Below, piece by piece: positions 1 through 8,432 of a stretch of DNA of 64,000 nt. Position numbers and translations under genes: made by a program. Numbering within the stretch: position 1 is the stretch's first letter; each line of letters opens with the position of its first letter. Source of the DNA: Nocardioides oceani (GTDB taxonomy: Bacteria; Actinomycetota; Actinomycetes; Propionibacteriales; Nocardioidaceae); assembly GCF_030412965.1 (NCBI RefSeq), contig NZ_JAUHJQ010000001.1:770060-834059 (forward strand), written 5' to 3'. The notes beneath the pieces are model-generated. The model made no database searches and was not told the origin of the DNA. It saw only the letters and a program-made list of their open reading frames with translations.

Positions 1-660
1 GCGGGCGGCGGCGAGCGCGGCGTCGTCGATGTCGTTCGGGTCGGCGGCGCCGTCGCCGTCCCCGTCGGCGGACCAGCGCCGCCAGGTGGAGGGGATGAAC
101 TGCAGAGGGCCGACGGCGTGGTCCCACACGGGGTTGCCGTGCCAGCGGGTCGAGGAGGGCGTCGCGGGGATCGCGGCGACCTCGCCGCGGCCGTCGAGGG
201 CGGGGCCGAGGATCGGCTCGGAGGAGAGGCCGTCGTCGGCGATCGTGCGGCCGTCGATGGTGCCGTGCTGGGACTCCACCCAGCCGATGCCGGCCAGCGT
301 GGTCCAGCCGACGTCGCAGCCCGCGGGCGCCATCAGCGTCGCCCGGCCGTACGCCGTGAGGGCGGGCAGCGGGATGCCGGCGCGCTCGGCGGTGGCGGCG
401 GCCCACCCCGGGTCGACGGAGGGTACGCCGCCGGCCGGCCGCGCGCCCGCACGACTGCCCGGGGCGGCCCGCCCCGCGGTCCCCTCGGGGGCCGCGACCT
501 CGGGGACCACCGCGACCAGCGGCTCGGTCGTCGCGTCCGCGCTGCGCGTGCGGGCCGGGTCGAGCACCCGCTGCTGGGCCCAGAACGCGGTGCCGGAGAG
601 CACCGCGAGGGCGAGCAGGAACCCGAGGACCGCGGGGAGCGCGCGGACGCGACCGGTCAT
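1..660 (-). CDS. Lytic murein transglycosylase, C-terminus outside window
   Basis: Exported peptidoglycan-cleaving enzyme; 220 codons are visible and the frame is still open at base 1. The ATG at 660 overlaps the pstB stop as ATGA. A single hydrophobic segment (about residues 7-27) is a signal peptide or anchor, followed by an Ala/Pro/Gly-rich linker. From about residue 85 the lytic transglycosylase fold begins: GWVESQHG carries the probable catalytic Glu129, and GPLQFIPSTW (184-193) is the family signature. An Asp/Gly-rich stretch DGDGDGAADPND near 199-210 resembles the calcium loop seen in many actinobacterial members. Its place as the last overlapping gene of the phosphate locus is unusual and suggests co-translation with PstB. 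Confidence 0.85.
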   Translation of the reverse strand, partial: MTGRVRALPAVLGFLLALAVLSGTAFWAQQRVLDPARTRSADATTEPLVAVVPEVAAPEGTAGRAAPGSRAGARPAGGVPSVDPGWAAATAERAGIPLPALTAYGRATLMAPAGCDVGWTTLAGIGWVESQHGTIDGRTIADDGLSSEPILGPALDGRGEVAAIPATPSSTRWHGNPVWDHAVGPLQFIPSTWRRWSADGDGDGAADPNDIDDAALAAAR

Positions 661-1535
661 CCGAACCGGCCGTTGACGTAGTCGCTGGTGCGCTGGTCGC
701 GCGGGGCGGAGAACATCGCGCCGGTGTCGCCGTGCTCGACGATCACGCCGGGCGTCCCGTGGGAGGCCAGGAAGAAGGCGCACTGTGTGGAGACGCGTGC
801 GGCCTGCTGCATGTTGTGCGTGACGATGACGATGGTGACCTCCCGGGCGAGCTCCAGCATGGTCTCCTCGATCACGCGTGTCGAGGTGGGGTCCAGCGCC
901 GAGCACGGCTCGTCCATGAGCAGCACCCGCGGCTTGACCGCGAGCGACCGGGCGATGCACAGCCGCTGCTGCTGGCCGCCGGACAGGCCGCCGCCGGGCG
1001 CGTCGAGGCGGTCGCGCACCTCGGTCCACAGCCCCGCCTTGGTCAGGCAGCTCTCGACGAGCTCCTCCTTGGTCGCGCGCGAGGCGCGGGTGCCGGTGAG
1101 GCGGAGGCCGGCGAGCACGTTCTCCCGGATCGACATCGCGGGGAACGGGTTGGGCTTCTGGAACACCATGCCGATCGCCCGCCGGGCGTCGATGAGCCGC
1201 CGGTCGGGGTCGTAGACGTCCTGCCCGTCGAGGAGCACCTCGCCCGCGAGCCGGGCCGACGGCACGAGCTCGTGCATCCGGTTGAGGATGCGCAGGAAGG
1301 TCGACTTGCCGCAGCCGGACGGGCCGATGAGGGCGGTGATGCCGCCCGCCGGCATCGTCAGCGAGACCCGGTCGAGCACCTTGCGCTCGCCGAACCAGGC
1401 GGTGATCTCGCGGGCCTGGAGCTCGGCGAGCGGCGCGAGCGGCGCGCCGGGGGCGGCCTGGCCGAGCGGCGCCGGGGTCTCCGGCGGGCCGGCCGGGACG
1501 GCGGGCAGGACGGTGGTGTCGTCGGTGGTGCTCAT
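657..1535 (-). CDS. pstB: Phosphate ABC transporter ATP-binding protein PstB
   Basis: ATPase that drives phosphate import through PstC/PstA at the inner face of the membrane. Visible motifs are Walker A GPSGCGKST (71-79), Q-loop VFQKPNPFP (Q126), signature LSGGQQQR (184-191), Walker B VLLMDEP (204-210) and the switch His in VTHNM. At 292 residues it is about 35 longer than usual; the extra is a Pro/Ala-rich N-terminal tail, so an internal start is possible. It lies 85 bases downstream of the Ig-bearing PstS gene, separated by a hairpin, and not directly beside pstA as in classic pstSCAB operons. Confidence 0.95.
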   Translation of the reverse strand: MSTTDDTTVLPAVPAGPPETPAPLGQAAPGAPLAPLAELQAREITAWFGERKVLDRVSLTMPAGGITALIGPSGCGKSTFLRILNRMHELVPSARLAGEVLLDGQDVYDPDRRLIDARRAIGMVFQKPNPFPAMSIRENVLAGLRLTGTRASRATKEELVESCLTKAGLWTEVRDRLDAPGGGLSGGQQQRLCIARSLAVKPRVLLMDEPCSALDPTSTRVIEETMLELAREVTIVIVTHNMQQAARVSTQCAFFLASHGTPGVIVEHGDTGAMFSAPRDQRTSDYVNGRFG

Positions 1536-1576
1536 GGATCGGGTTCCTCGCTGGTCGTCCGCGCGGACCGCGCGGA

Positions 1577-1605
1577 CCGGGCGGCCGTCGTGGACGACCG
1601 CCCGG
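1577..1605 (-). terminator. Hairpin between PstS-Ig gene and pstB
   Basis: Arms CCGGGCGG (1577-1584) and CCGCCCGG (1598-1605) pair perfectly across a 13-base loop. No T-run follows in the minus direction, so it may be an attenuator or an mRNA-stabilising element that lowers pstB relative to the binding protein, not a full terminator. Confidence 0.35.
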
Positions 1606-1620
1606 TGCCGGTGGTGCGGG

Positions 1621-3159
1621 CTACTTCTGGGTGATGGTGAAGGACTTCGTGGCGCCGACGGCGACGCCGTTGCCGCCCCAGACGGCCTTCAGGGAGTGCT
1701 TGCCCTTGGCCAGCTTGCCCAGCTTGACGGTGGCCTTGCCGCCCTGGAGGGTGACGGACTTCAGGGTCGTGGCGCCCTCCATGATCTTCACGGTGCCGGT
1801 GGCCTGGCCGCTGACGCCGGTGAGGGCGACGGTGACGGTGCCGGTGGCCTTCTTGCCCTTCGCGACCTTCGCCGGGAAGGTCTCGGCGACGGTCGAGCCG
1901 GCCTTGACGACCACCGAGGCGGTCGCGGTCGAGCCCTCGAAGGCCGAGCCCTGCGCGGGGACGAACTCGGCGGTGAACTCGCGGCTGCCGAGCTCGAGGC
2001 CGGTCGCGGTGTACGTCGCGCGGCCGGAGACCAGCGGGACGCCGGTCGCCAGGGTCGAGCCGCCGGAGGTGAACGTGACCGTGCCCTGCGGGGCGGTGCC
2101 GGCGGTCACCTGCGCGACGAGGGTGGCCGACCGCGCCTTGGTGCTGGAGCCGGTCAGCGCGACCGAGGTCTCGACGGCCTCGTTGAGGGTGAAGTTGCTG
2201 GTCGCGCTCTGCGTGGCCTGGCCGCAGACGCCGCCCTGGGCGGGGGTCGCGAGCTGCTTGAAGCCGGCGCGCTCGATGAGGGCGCGGGCGTCGGTGGAGC
2301 ACAGGTAGCCGTTCTCGCCGAAGACCGACTGGACGGCGGCCGTGGCGAGGTCGGTGCCGCGGACCACGTTGTAGAGCGCACGGTCGGCACGGAAGCCGGT
2401 CTCGAGGCGCAGGGTCTTGCCGAGCAGGCCGGCGCGGCCCTCGGAGAACGGCGCGACGGCGTTCGGGTCGCTCTTGATCGCGGTGTCGTCGTGCTCCTGG
2501 ACCTCCGCGACGGACTTGGCGAGGGTCACCGCGACGCCGCCGTTGGCGGCCTGGAGCTGGGAGGTGAAGAAGCTGCGGGTGCCGGAGCCGGCCTGCGGGA
2601 TGAGCGGCTTGATGGCGCCGTCCTTGCCGCCGACCTGCGACCAGTTGGTGACCGTGCCGTCGTAGATGTCGACGATCTGGTCCTTGGTCAGCGCGGCGGG
2701 CGCGTTCGAGGGCGCCGAGCCGGAGACGGCCATCACCAGCGTGTCGAGGGCGAACGGGAAGTTCTGGAGGCCGGCCTGGACCTCGGCGGTCGAGGGGCCG
2801 GAGGAGGAGCGGGCGAAGTCGACACCGGCGTTGTTGCCGGCGCCGTACAGCAGCGCCTTGCCCGCGCCGGAGCCGTTGGGACGCTTGAGGGCGCCGGTGT
2901 GGAGGGTGACGTCGCCGCCCCCGGTCGCGGCGTACGTCGCGAGCCGGGCGGCCGGCGAGGTGGCGTTCCAGCCGTCGGCGAGCAGCTTCAGCGCGTGCTG
3001 GCTGGTGTCGGACCCGACCCCGACCAGGTCCGCCGCGGCCGGGGTGAACGTCGTGTCGTCGGGGTCGACGGCAGCGGTCGCGGGGGTCGCCGTGAGCGCG
3101 AGCACGGAGCCGGTCACGGCCGCGGCCGCGAGACCGGCGAGGGACTTGCGTACAGACAT
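1621..3159 (-). CDS. Secreted PstS-type phosphate-binding protein with two C-terminal Ig-like domains
   Basis: Exported 512-residue binding protein. The signal peptide ends near ATPATA-AVD (residue 29). A periplasmic-binding-protein domain spans about 35-325, with the phosphate-loop-like motifs GVGSDTSQ (47-54) and GSGTRSFF (191-198) and the typical phrase YDGTVTNWSQVGG. Two bacterial Ig-like beta domains follow (about 328-420 and 422-510; phrases such as GTVTFTSGGSTLATG and GTVTVALTGVSGQATGTVKI). There is no C-terminal transmembrane segment, unlike the other PstS of this locus, so the Ig domains probably hold it in the wall or extend it. The ATG at 3159 follows a 64-base gap after the pseudo-sortase gene. 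The family assignment is firm; phosphate as ligand is inferred from neighbours. Confidence 0.88.
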   Translation of the reverse strand: MSVRKSLAGLAAAAVTGSVLALTATPATAAVDPDDTTFTPAAADLVGVGSDTSQHALKLLADGWNATSPAARLATYAATGGGDVTLHTGALKRPNGSGAGKALLYGAGNNAGVDFARSSSGPSTAEVQAGLQNFPFALDTLVMAVSGSAPSNAPAALTKDQIVDIYDGTVTNWSQVGGKDGAIKPLIPQAGSGTRSFFTSQLQAANGGVAVTLAKSVAEVQEHDDTAIKSDPNAVAPFSEGRAGLLGKTLRLETGFRADRALYNVVRGTDLATAAVQSVFGENGYLCSTDARALIERAGFKQLATPAQGGVCGQATQSATSNFTLNEAVETSVALTGSSTKARSATLVAQVTAGTAPQGTVTFTSGGSTLATGVPLVSGRATYTATGLELGSREFTAEFVPAQGSAFEGSTATASVVVKAGSTVAETFPAKVAKGKKATGTVTVALTGVSGQATGTVKIMEGATTLKSVTLQGGKATVKLGKLAKGKHSLKAVWGGNGVAVGATKSFTITQK

Positions 3160-3223
3160 CTCGACATCGCTTTCTTGGAAGTGGGTGGTGCGGTGGGTCC
3201 TGCGTGGTGGTGGTGCGGGTGGG

Positions 3224-4192
3224 TCAGAGGACGTTCGGCAGGAGCCGGACGGCCACGTCGGTGGTCGCCCAGGACAGGGCGAGGGCGATCGGGGTCGCGA
3301 GGACCCAGACCAGGACGGTCGACCAGCGCTGACGCGCGGCGACCACGGCGAGGACGAGCGCGACGAGCAGCGCGAGGTGCAGGGCCAGGAGCGGGACGGC
3401 GCCCTCGTCGGTCGCCATCGCCCTCTCCGACTCCGGCACCGCGGTGGGCCGGCCGGGCGGCGCCGGGAAGCCCTCGCGGGCCTCGGCGTCGACGTAGACC
3501 GCCGAGCCGGGCGAGACCGCGGCGAACCTGCCCTCGCCCTCGGCGGTGACGAGGGTGAGCCGGGCGGCGCCCTCCCCGGCCGGCGCGGGCAGCGGGTCGC
3601 CGGCGCGGCGGACGCCGAGGACCCGGAAGGTGACCGCTCCCTGGGCGCCGGTCACCTCGACGGCGTCACCGGCCCGGAGGTCCGGCAGGTCGGCGAAGGG
3701 ACCGCCGTACGTCGCCGCGCGGCCGTAGACGACCGACGTGCCGACCTGGCCGGGAAGCACGGTGTCGCGCCGGTGGCCCGGCCCGTCGAGCGTGTCGCCC
3801 GACGCGGTGCCCTCGACCACGACCTCCTCGAGCCCGAGGCTGGGGATGCGCAGCAGCGCGACCGGGTCGCCGACCGGCACGACGGGACCGATCGGGGCCG
3901 TGGCCGAGGCGACCTGCGTGCGGAGGTCGCGGTAGAGCAGCTCCTGGGCGCGCTCGTGGGACAGCGCACCGAGGAACAGCAGCTGCGCCGCGGGCCACAG
4001 GCAGACCAGGGCGAGCATGGTCAGCGCCGAGGCGACCGGCGCGGTCCGCTCGTCGGGGCGGGTGGCCGGCCGGGTCCTCGAGCGGCCGGGTCCCGGCGGA
4101 CGCGGCCGGCGGGGCAGCCGCGGGAGCCGCCGCGGCGGGCGGGCCGCCCGGGCGCCGCCGTCGACGGCGGGCCGGGTCTCGAGCGCGGTCAC
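3224..4192 (-). CDS. Sortase-fold membrane protein lacking catalytic His and Cys (pseudo-sortase)
   Basis: 322-residue protein: Pro/Arg-rich cytosolic N-terminus, one membrane segment (about 52-75), a sortase beta-barrel (about 110-235), then two C-terminal membrane helices (about 267-287 and 291-309). The barrel is recognised by RIPSLGL, PGHRRDTVLPGQVG, TYGGPFADLPDLRAGD and RLTLVT. In active class E/F sortases the strand reads AGHR and the later one LTLTTC; here they are YGR (156-158, Arg in the His position) and LTLVTA (Ala217 in the Cys position). Transpeptidation should therefore be impossible. GTG start overlaps the upstream stop (GTGA). Being embedded in the phosphate operon suggests a scaffold for the anchored binding proteins; that role is inference. 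Confidence 0.8.
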   Translation of the reverse strand: MTALETRPAVDGGARAARPPRRLPRLPRRPRPPGPGRSRTRPATRPDERTAPVASALTMLALVCLWPAAQLLFLGALSHERAQELLYRDLRTQVASATAPIGPVVPVGDPVALLRIPSLGLEEVVVEGTASGDTLDGPGHRRDTVLPGQVGTSVVYGRAATYGGPFADLPDLRAGDAVEVTGAQGAVTFRVLGVRRAGDPLPAPAGEGAARLTLVTAEGEGRFAAVSPGSAVYVDAEAREGFPAPPGRPTAVPESERAMATDEGAVPLLALHLALLVALVLAVVAARQRWSTVLVWVLATPIALALSWATTDVAVRLLPNVL

Positions 4193-6789
4193 CGGGGCAC
4201 CCGCACGAAGAAGCGCAGGCCGCTGGCGACCAGCACCGAGACCAGGCCGACGAGGACGAGCGCGGGCAGCAGGCCGCTGCCGAGGCGGGAGCCGACCGGC
4301 TCGGTCGCCGGCATCACGGGGGCCGCGGTGGCCGGCGCCGTGGGCGCGGCACCGGGGGCCGCCGGGTCGTCCGCGGCCGGCATCTCGCCGGTCGGCACGC
4401 CGCCCACGACGGGGTCGCCGCCGGGCAGCCCGGTGCCGCCACCGGAGGTGTCACCGCCGGCGCCGCCGCCCGGGCCGCCGCCGTCCGGGGCCGGCTCGCG
4501 CTGGGCGGCCACGGCCTCGGCGACGACCTGGGCGGAGCGGAAGAGCTTCGCGGTCACCCCGGTGCGCCGGATGGGCAGGTAGCCCTCGGGGAGCTCGCCG
4601 TTGCCGCTGCCGGGCCGCTGGCCCTCGGTGGTCGAGACCCGGATGAACTGGGCGACCTTGGCGGCGTCGGCCTCGGGCAGGTTGCTCAGCCGGGCGGCGG
4701 TGTAGACGACCATCGTGCCGGGGTAGGCCTCGCCGCTGCGCCGCACGTCGGCCTGGTCGAGCACGAAGGGCTGCATCGGCTTCGCCTGCTCGGCCAGCCG
4801 CACGGCCGCGCCGAGGGAGACATCGGTCGGCGCGACGTACCGCCCCGGCTTCGTCTGCAGCGCGGCCGACCGGAGGCCGTAGCGCGCCGCGTCGCCGAGG
4901 CTGGTGATGCCGAGCATGAACCGCGAGCCGAAGGACTGCCGGTCGACCCGGCCGAGCTTGTACTGCTGCGCGGACTGGTCGAACTCGCAGCGGGTCTGGA
5001 CGTTGGGCCAGGCGTCGAGCAGCGCCTCGGAGATCTTGCGCAGCGTGGTCACCGGCGCCGCGAGCTGGGTGAAGTAGACCGCGGGGTTCTCCTGGCGGCA
5101 GGTGTTCTCGGTCTCCGGCACGTAGGTGTCGAGCAGCGGCCACTCCGCGCGGGGCACCTCGATGCCCTCGTACTCCGGGTTGACCCTCATGCCCCACTCG
5201 TCGGGCTTGCCGGCGAGGAACGCGCGGGCGTCGGGGTCCTCGGCGAGGTACGCCGTGACCTGCTCGACCACGTCGGAGGAGTTCGACAGCGACAGCAGCG
5301 CGGCGCCGGCCTCCTGCGTGGTGGTGCTCAGCCCGGGGTTGAGCCGCTGGAACTCCGGGTCGTTCATGATCGCCAGCGGGTTGCCCCCGATGCCGGGGTG
5401 GCCGCGGCCGAGGTCGGAGCCGAGGTAGCTCTGGGTCATCAGCTTGGCGACGAGGCGCGCGTTGAGCCGCAGCCGGGTGTACTCCCCGCCGTTGTCGGGC
5501 TCGTCGACGACGTAGGCGATCGAGAACCCGGTCACCGCCGTCGGCGCGTAGCCGACCGGGTCGGTCCCGCGACGCTCGTGCTCGGAGGAGACCGCCGCGG
5601 CGACGCCGCCGCCGCTCTCCATGAGGTTCCAGCCGGCCTCGTCGGACATCTGGTTGAGCTGGTACTTGAACCGGTCCTCGGCCAGGCAGTACGCCGGCGA
5701 CCACTGGGTCGCGGCCTGGGCGAGCAGCTCGGAGCCGTAGAAGCCCGTCGGGGGCCGCGGGTCGCGGATGTCGCAGGTGTCCGGCGGCAGGCCGAAGGTG
5801 ATCGGGATCGCGAACCGGTGGCGCCAGTTCGACTCCGCCCACCACAGCGCCGGACCGACGGCCTGGTCGATGCCCTCGTTGCTGTAGTTGCTCGAGCCGG
5901 GCGCGAACCGGCCGCCCTTGCGGCACGCCTGGTCGCCGGCGGTCGGCGGCTCCGCCGGCGCGTCGCAGCTGAGACCCACGATCGGGATGACGACGACGGA
6001 GCAGGCGACCCGGTGGTTGCAGCCGAGCGACTCGTTCTCGGTGTCGCTGCGGACCTCCAGCTGCACGCTGCCGGTGCCGTCGGGCTCGGTGAACGCGGCG
6101 ATCTCCGCGGGCGGGAACGCCGCGCCGACGGCCGCCTCGGGCGGCATGTGCTCGGCGTCGCAGGCCAGGTGGGTGCGGCCGTCGCGGGCGACGAACGGGG
6201 TCAGCCGGGTCGCGTAGGGGTCGATGTCGGCGGTCGGGCACTCGTCGGCGCCGGGGAACGGCGCCACGCCCGAGACGCGCGCCTTGTCCGCCTCGTCGGC
6301 GTACAGGTCGTGGCGCCAGGTCGCCTCGCTCTCCGAGCGGGTGACCTGCGAGCGCTGGGCGACCGACGCGGTCCAGCAGGTCTCCGGCCGCAGCCGCTTC
6401 CCGGGCGGGAGCGAGGGGTCGTCGACGCCGCGGCACTGCAGCACGACGACGGGGTACTCCTGGGCCAGACCGTTCTCGCCGTAGGGGTTGCTGGCTCGGC
6501 CGCCGCTGGGCTGCGCGCCCTTCCAGCTGATCCGGATCCGCTGGCGCCCGCGCAGGTTCCGGGTCTTGTCGGCGGTCACCGTCACCGTCTGCGTCGGGAA
6601 GGAGTACGTCGTCCCGTCGGCGTTCTCGAAGACGCGGGTCAGCTCCTGGGTGGCCCGGTAGCCGTCGCCCTTCGCCGCGGCCGGTGCGGCGGGCGCGGCC
6701 TGGGCCGGCGCGCCGGCCTGGCCGGGGACGGCGAGGCCGAGCGCGACGAGCACCAGGGCGACCAGCGCGAAGCCGGTCCGGCGCGTCAC
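4189..6789 (-). CDS. Large exported PstS-related protein with C-terminal membrane anchor
   Basis: 866 residues, GTG start at 6789 overlapping the stop of the previous gene (GTGA). Signal peptide about 1-31. The ectodomain is rich in cysteines (CRGVDD, CWTAS, CDAEH, LGCNH, CDIRD, CRQEN), pointing to several disulphides. Regions such as GYAPTAVTGFSIAYVVDEP and the later GTMVVYTAARLSNLPEADAAK resemble the hinge and C-terminal parts of PstS-type binding proteins, but the usual SGTT phosphate loop is not seen. A Gly/Pro-rich linker precedes a single membrane helix and a short basic tail (FFVRVPR). No LPXTG motif. Likely a surface accessory of phosphate capture; ligand unknown. Confidence 0.78.
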   Translation of the reverse strand: MTRRTGFALVALVLVALGLAVPGQAGAPAQAAPAAPAAAKGDGYRATQELTRVFENADGTTYSFPTQTVTVTADKTRNLRGRQRIRISWKGAQPSGGRASNPYGENGLAQEYPVVVLQCRGVDDPSLPPGKRLRPETCWTASVAQRSQVTRSESEATWRHDLYADEADKARVSGVAPFPGADECPTADIDPYATRLTPFVARDGRTHLACDAEHMPPEAAVGAAFPPAEIAAFTEPDGTGSVQLEVRSDTENESLGCNHRVACSVVVIPIVGLSCDAPAEPPTAGDQACRKGGRFAPGSSNYSNEGIDQAVGPALWWAESNWRHRFAIPITFGLPPDTCDIRDPRPPTGFYGSELLAQAATQWSPAYCLAEDRFKYQLNQMSDEAGWNLMESGGGVAAAVSSEHERRGTDPVGYAPTAVTGFSIAYVVDEPDNGGEYTRLRLNARLVAKLMTQSYLGSDLGRGHPGIGGNPLAIMNDPEFQRLNPGLSTTTQEAGAALLSLSNSSDVVEQVTAYLAEDPDARAFLAGKPDEWGMRVNPEYEGIEVPRAEWPLLDTYVPETENTCRQENPAVYFTQLAAPVTTLRKISEALLDAWPNVQTRCEFDQSAQQYKLGRVDRQSFGSRFMLGITSLGDAARYGLRSAALQTKPGRYVAPTDVSLGAAVRLAEQAKPMQPFVLDQADVRRSGEAYPGTMVVYTAARLSNLPEADAAKVAQFIRVSTTEGQRPGSGNGELPEGYLPIRRTGVTAKLFRSAQVVAEAVAAQREPAPDGGGPGGGAGGDTSGGGTGLPGGDPVVGGVPTGEMPAADDPAAPGAAPTAPATAAPVMPATEPVGSRLGSGLLPALVLVGLVSVLVASGLRFFVRVPR

Positions 6790-8432
6790 CGGACGCTCCG
6801 GCGGCGCTTGAGCGAGGCGACGTACAGGCCGGGGAGCAGGACGAGCGCGACCAGCTCGAGCGCGGCCAGCCACCCGAAGGCACGGGTGTCGGCGGAGCGG
6901 TCGGCGGCGAGCTCGGAGGGGTTGGCGTAGATCGCCTCGCCGCCGGTCGCGACGACGTCCCCGCCCCCGACGACCGCACCGGTCTCGGGGTCGATGACCG
7001 GGGCAGCGTCCCCGCCGGGGACGCCGGCGGTCCCGCCGCCGGCCGCTCCCCCGGCACCCCCACCGCCGCCCGCGGCGCCGCCCGTGCCACCGCCCTGGCC
7101 GCCGGCGGCACCCGTGCCCTCGTCGGTGGACGGCTCGCCCGTGCCCGTCGCGGTGCCGCAGGGGCCGGCGCCGACCTTGTCGCACGCCGCGGGCTGCGGG
7201 GCGATCTGGGCCAGCTTGTTGCCCGCGAGGTTCTTGCCGTCGAAGGTCGGGTTGTTGCAGGCGGTGACGTCGCGGTCGGTGAGGTCGACCGCGCTGTCGG
7301 CCTGCTTGAGCTGGGCGATCTGCTGGAAGCCGGCCTGCACGAGGTTCAGCGGCAGCGGGGAGTAGCCGTAGGGACCGGCCTTGGCCTGGCCCGCGCACAG
7401 GGAGTAGTAGAGGAAGTCCGCGAGCGTCTGGCGCTTGGCCGTCGACATGCGCGGGTCGCTCGCCCCGGTCGGGATGATCATGTAGCTGTAGGACGACAGC
7501 GGGTAGGCCCGCGGGTCGGTCGCGGTGTAGACGCCGTCGAGCACCTGCGTGAGGTAGAGCGGCGAGCCCTTGTCCTGGTTGATCCGGGCCTTGGTGAGCG
7601 CGACGGCCACGTTGTACTGCGTCGGCTCCACGAAGTAGCCGCCCTTGTTGAGCACCTTGACGACGGGGTAGTCCTTGTTGACCGGGTAGGAGTACTCGAC
7701 GTAGCCGATCGTCCCGTTGCCGGCGAAGCCCGCGATGGTGTTCATCACCTGGTCCGAGCCGGCCTGGCCGACGGCACGGCCCTTGCGCGGGTAGTACGAC
7801 GTCAGGCCGGAGCGGCCGAAGAAGGGCCGCCAGATCGACGGGTGCTCGTGGTCCATCCAGGTCGTGAACTGCGCGGTCGTGCCCGACCCGTCGGAGCGGA
7901 CGACCGGCGTGATCGGCAGGGAGGGGAACGTGCGCCCGTTGTTGTCCTTCGCGATCGCCGGGTCGTTCCAGTTGGTGATCTGGTTGGTGAAGATCTTCGC
8001 GATCGTCTCGCCCGACAGGCGCAGGTTGCGGACCAGCTCGTTGCCGATCTTGAGCTGGTAGGTGAACGCCGTGCCGCCGGCCACGATCGGCAGGTAGGCG
8101 AACTCCCGGCCGCCGCTGGTGTCGGCGTTCCCGGCCTCGTCGACGCCCTGGTAGGGGATCTCGGAGATCGCGAAGTCCGTGCTGTCCTGGGAGAAGTCCT
8201 TGCGGCCCTTGGAGGACCCGCCGCCGGTGTAGACGACCTTCATCCCGTTGGCGTCGACGTCGGAGATCCACTGCTGGACGATCAGCTCCGACCAGGTCGA
8301 CCCGGTGCCCTCGATCTGGGCGTACGCCGCGGCGTGGGCGGCGCCCGGCAGCGTCGCGACGCAGCCGAGGGCGATCAGGAAGGCGATCCAGCTGCGGGTG
8401 CAGCGGCGGACCGCTCGGGACGCGGTGCTCAA
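6786..8432 (-). CDS. pstS: Membrane-tethered phosphate-binding protein PstS
   Basis: Binding protein that hands phosphate to PstC/PstA. The signal peptide ends at AAHA-AAYAQ. The PBP domain (about 36-400) shows the phosphate-binding EGTGSTW, SDGSGTTAQFT and IGYVEYSYP, and TNQITNWNDPAIAKDN typical of PstS. After about residue 410 comes a long Gly/Ala linker and then a single transmembrane helix with a basic tail (LKRRRSVR), so this PstS is held by a C-terminal anchor instead of a lipobox. Start is TTG at 8432 with a TTGA overlap on the pstA stop, implying translational coupling. 548 residues, about 200 longer than a plain PstS. Confidence 0.92.
   Translation of the reverse strand: MSTASRAVRRCTRSWIAFLIALGCVATLPGAAHAAAYAQIEGTGSTWSELIVQQWISDVDANGMKVVYTGGGSSKGRKDFSQDSTDFAISEIPYQGVDEAGNADTSGGREFAYLPIVAGGTAFTYQLKIGNELVRNLRLSGETIAKIFTNQITNWNDPAIAKDNNGRTFPSLPITPVVRSDGSGTTAQFTTWMDHEHPSIWRPFFGRSGLTSYYPRKGRAVGQAGSDQVMNTIAGFAGNGTIGYVEYSYPVNKDYPVVKVLNKGGYFVEPTQYNVAVALTKARINQDKGSPLYLTQVLDGVYTATDPRAYPLSSYSYMIIPTGASDPRMSTAKRQTLADFLYYSLCAGQAKAGPYGYSPLPLNLVQAGFQQIAQLKQADSAVDLTDRDVTACNNPTFDGKNLAGNKLAQIAPQPAACDKVGAGPCGTATGTGEPSTDEGTGAAGGQGGGTGGAAGGGGGAGGAAGGGTAGVPGGDAAPVIDPETGAVVGGGDVVATGGEAIYANPSELAADRSADTRAFGWLAALELVALVLLPGLYVASLKRRRSVR

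Noticed and set aside
1282..3549. 755-codon plus-strand frame opposite pstB and PstS-Ig
   Set aside because: Shadow of GC-rich minus-strand coding sequence; no recognisable motif.
3224..4192. Active sortase
   Set aside because: Arg and Ala replace the catalytic His and Cys, and no LPXTG substrate is seen in the locus.
6790..8271. Open frame continuing upstream of the large PstS-like gene, antiphase to the PstS gene
   Set aside because: It is Arg/Gly-rich low-complexity translation of the GC-biased PstS gene; the real gene starts at GTG 6789 with signal peptide and GTGA overlap.
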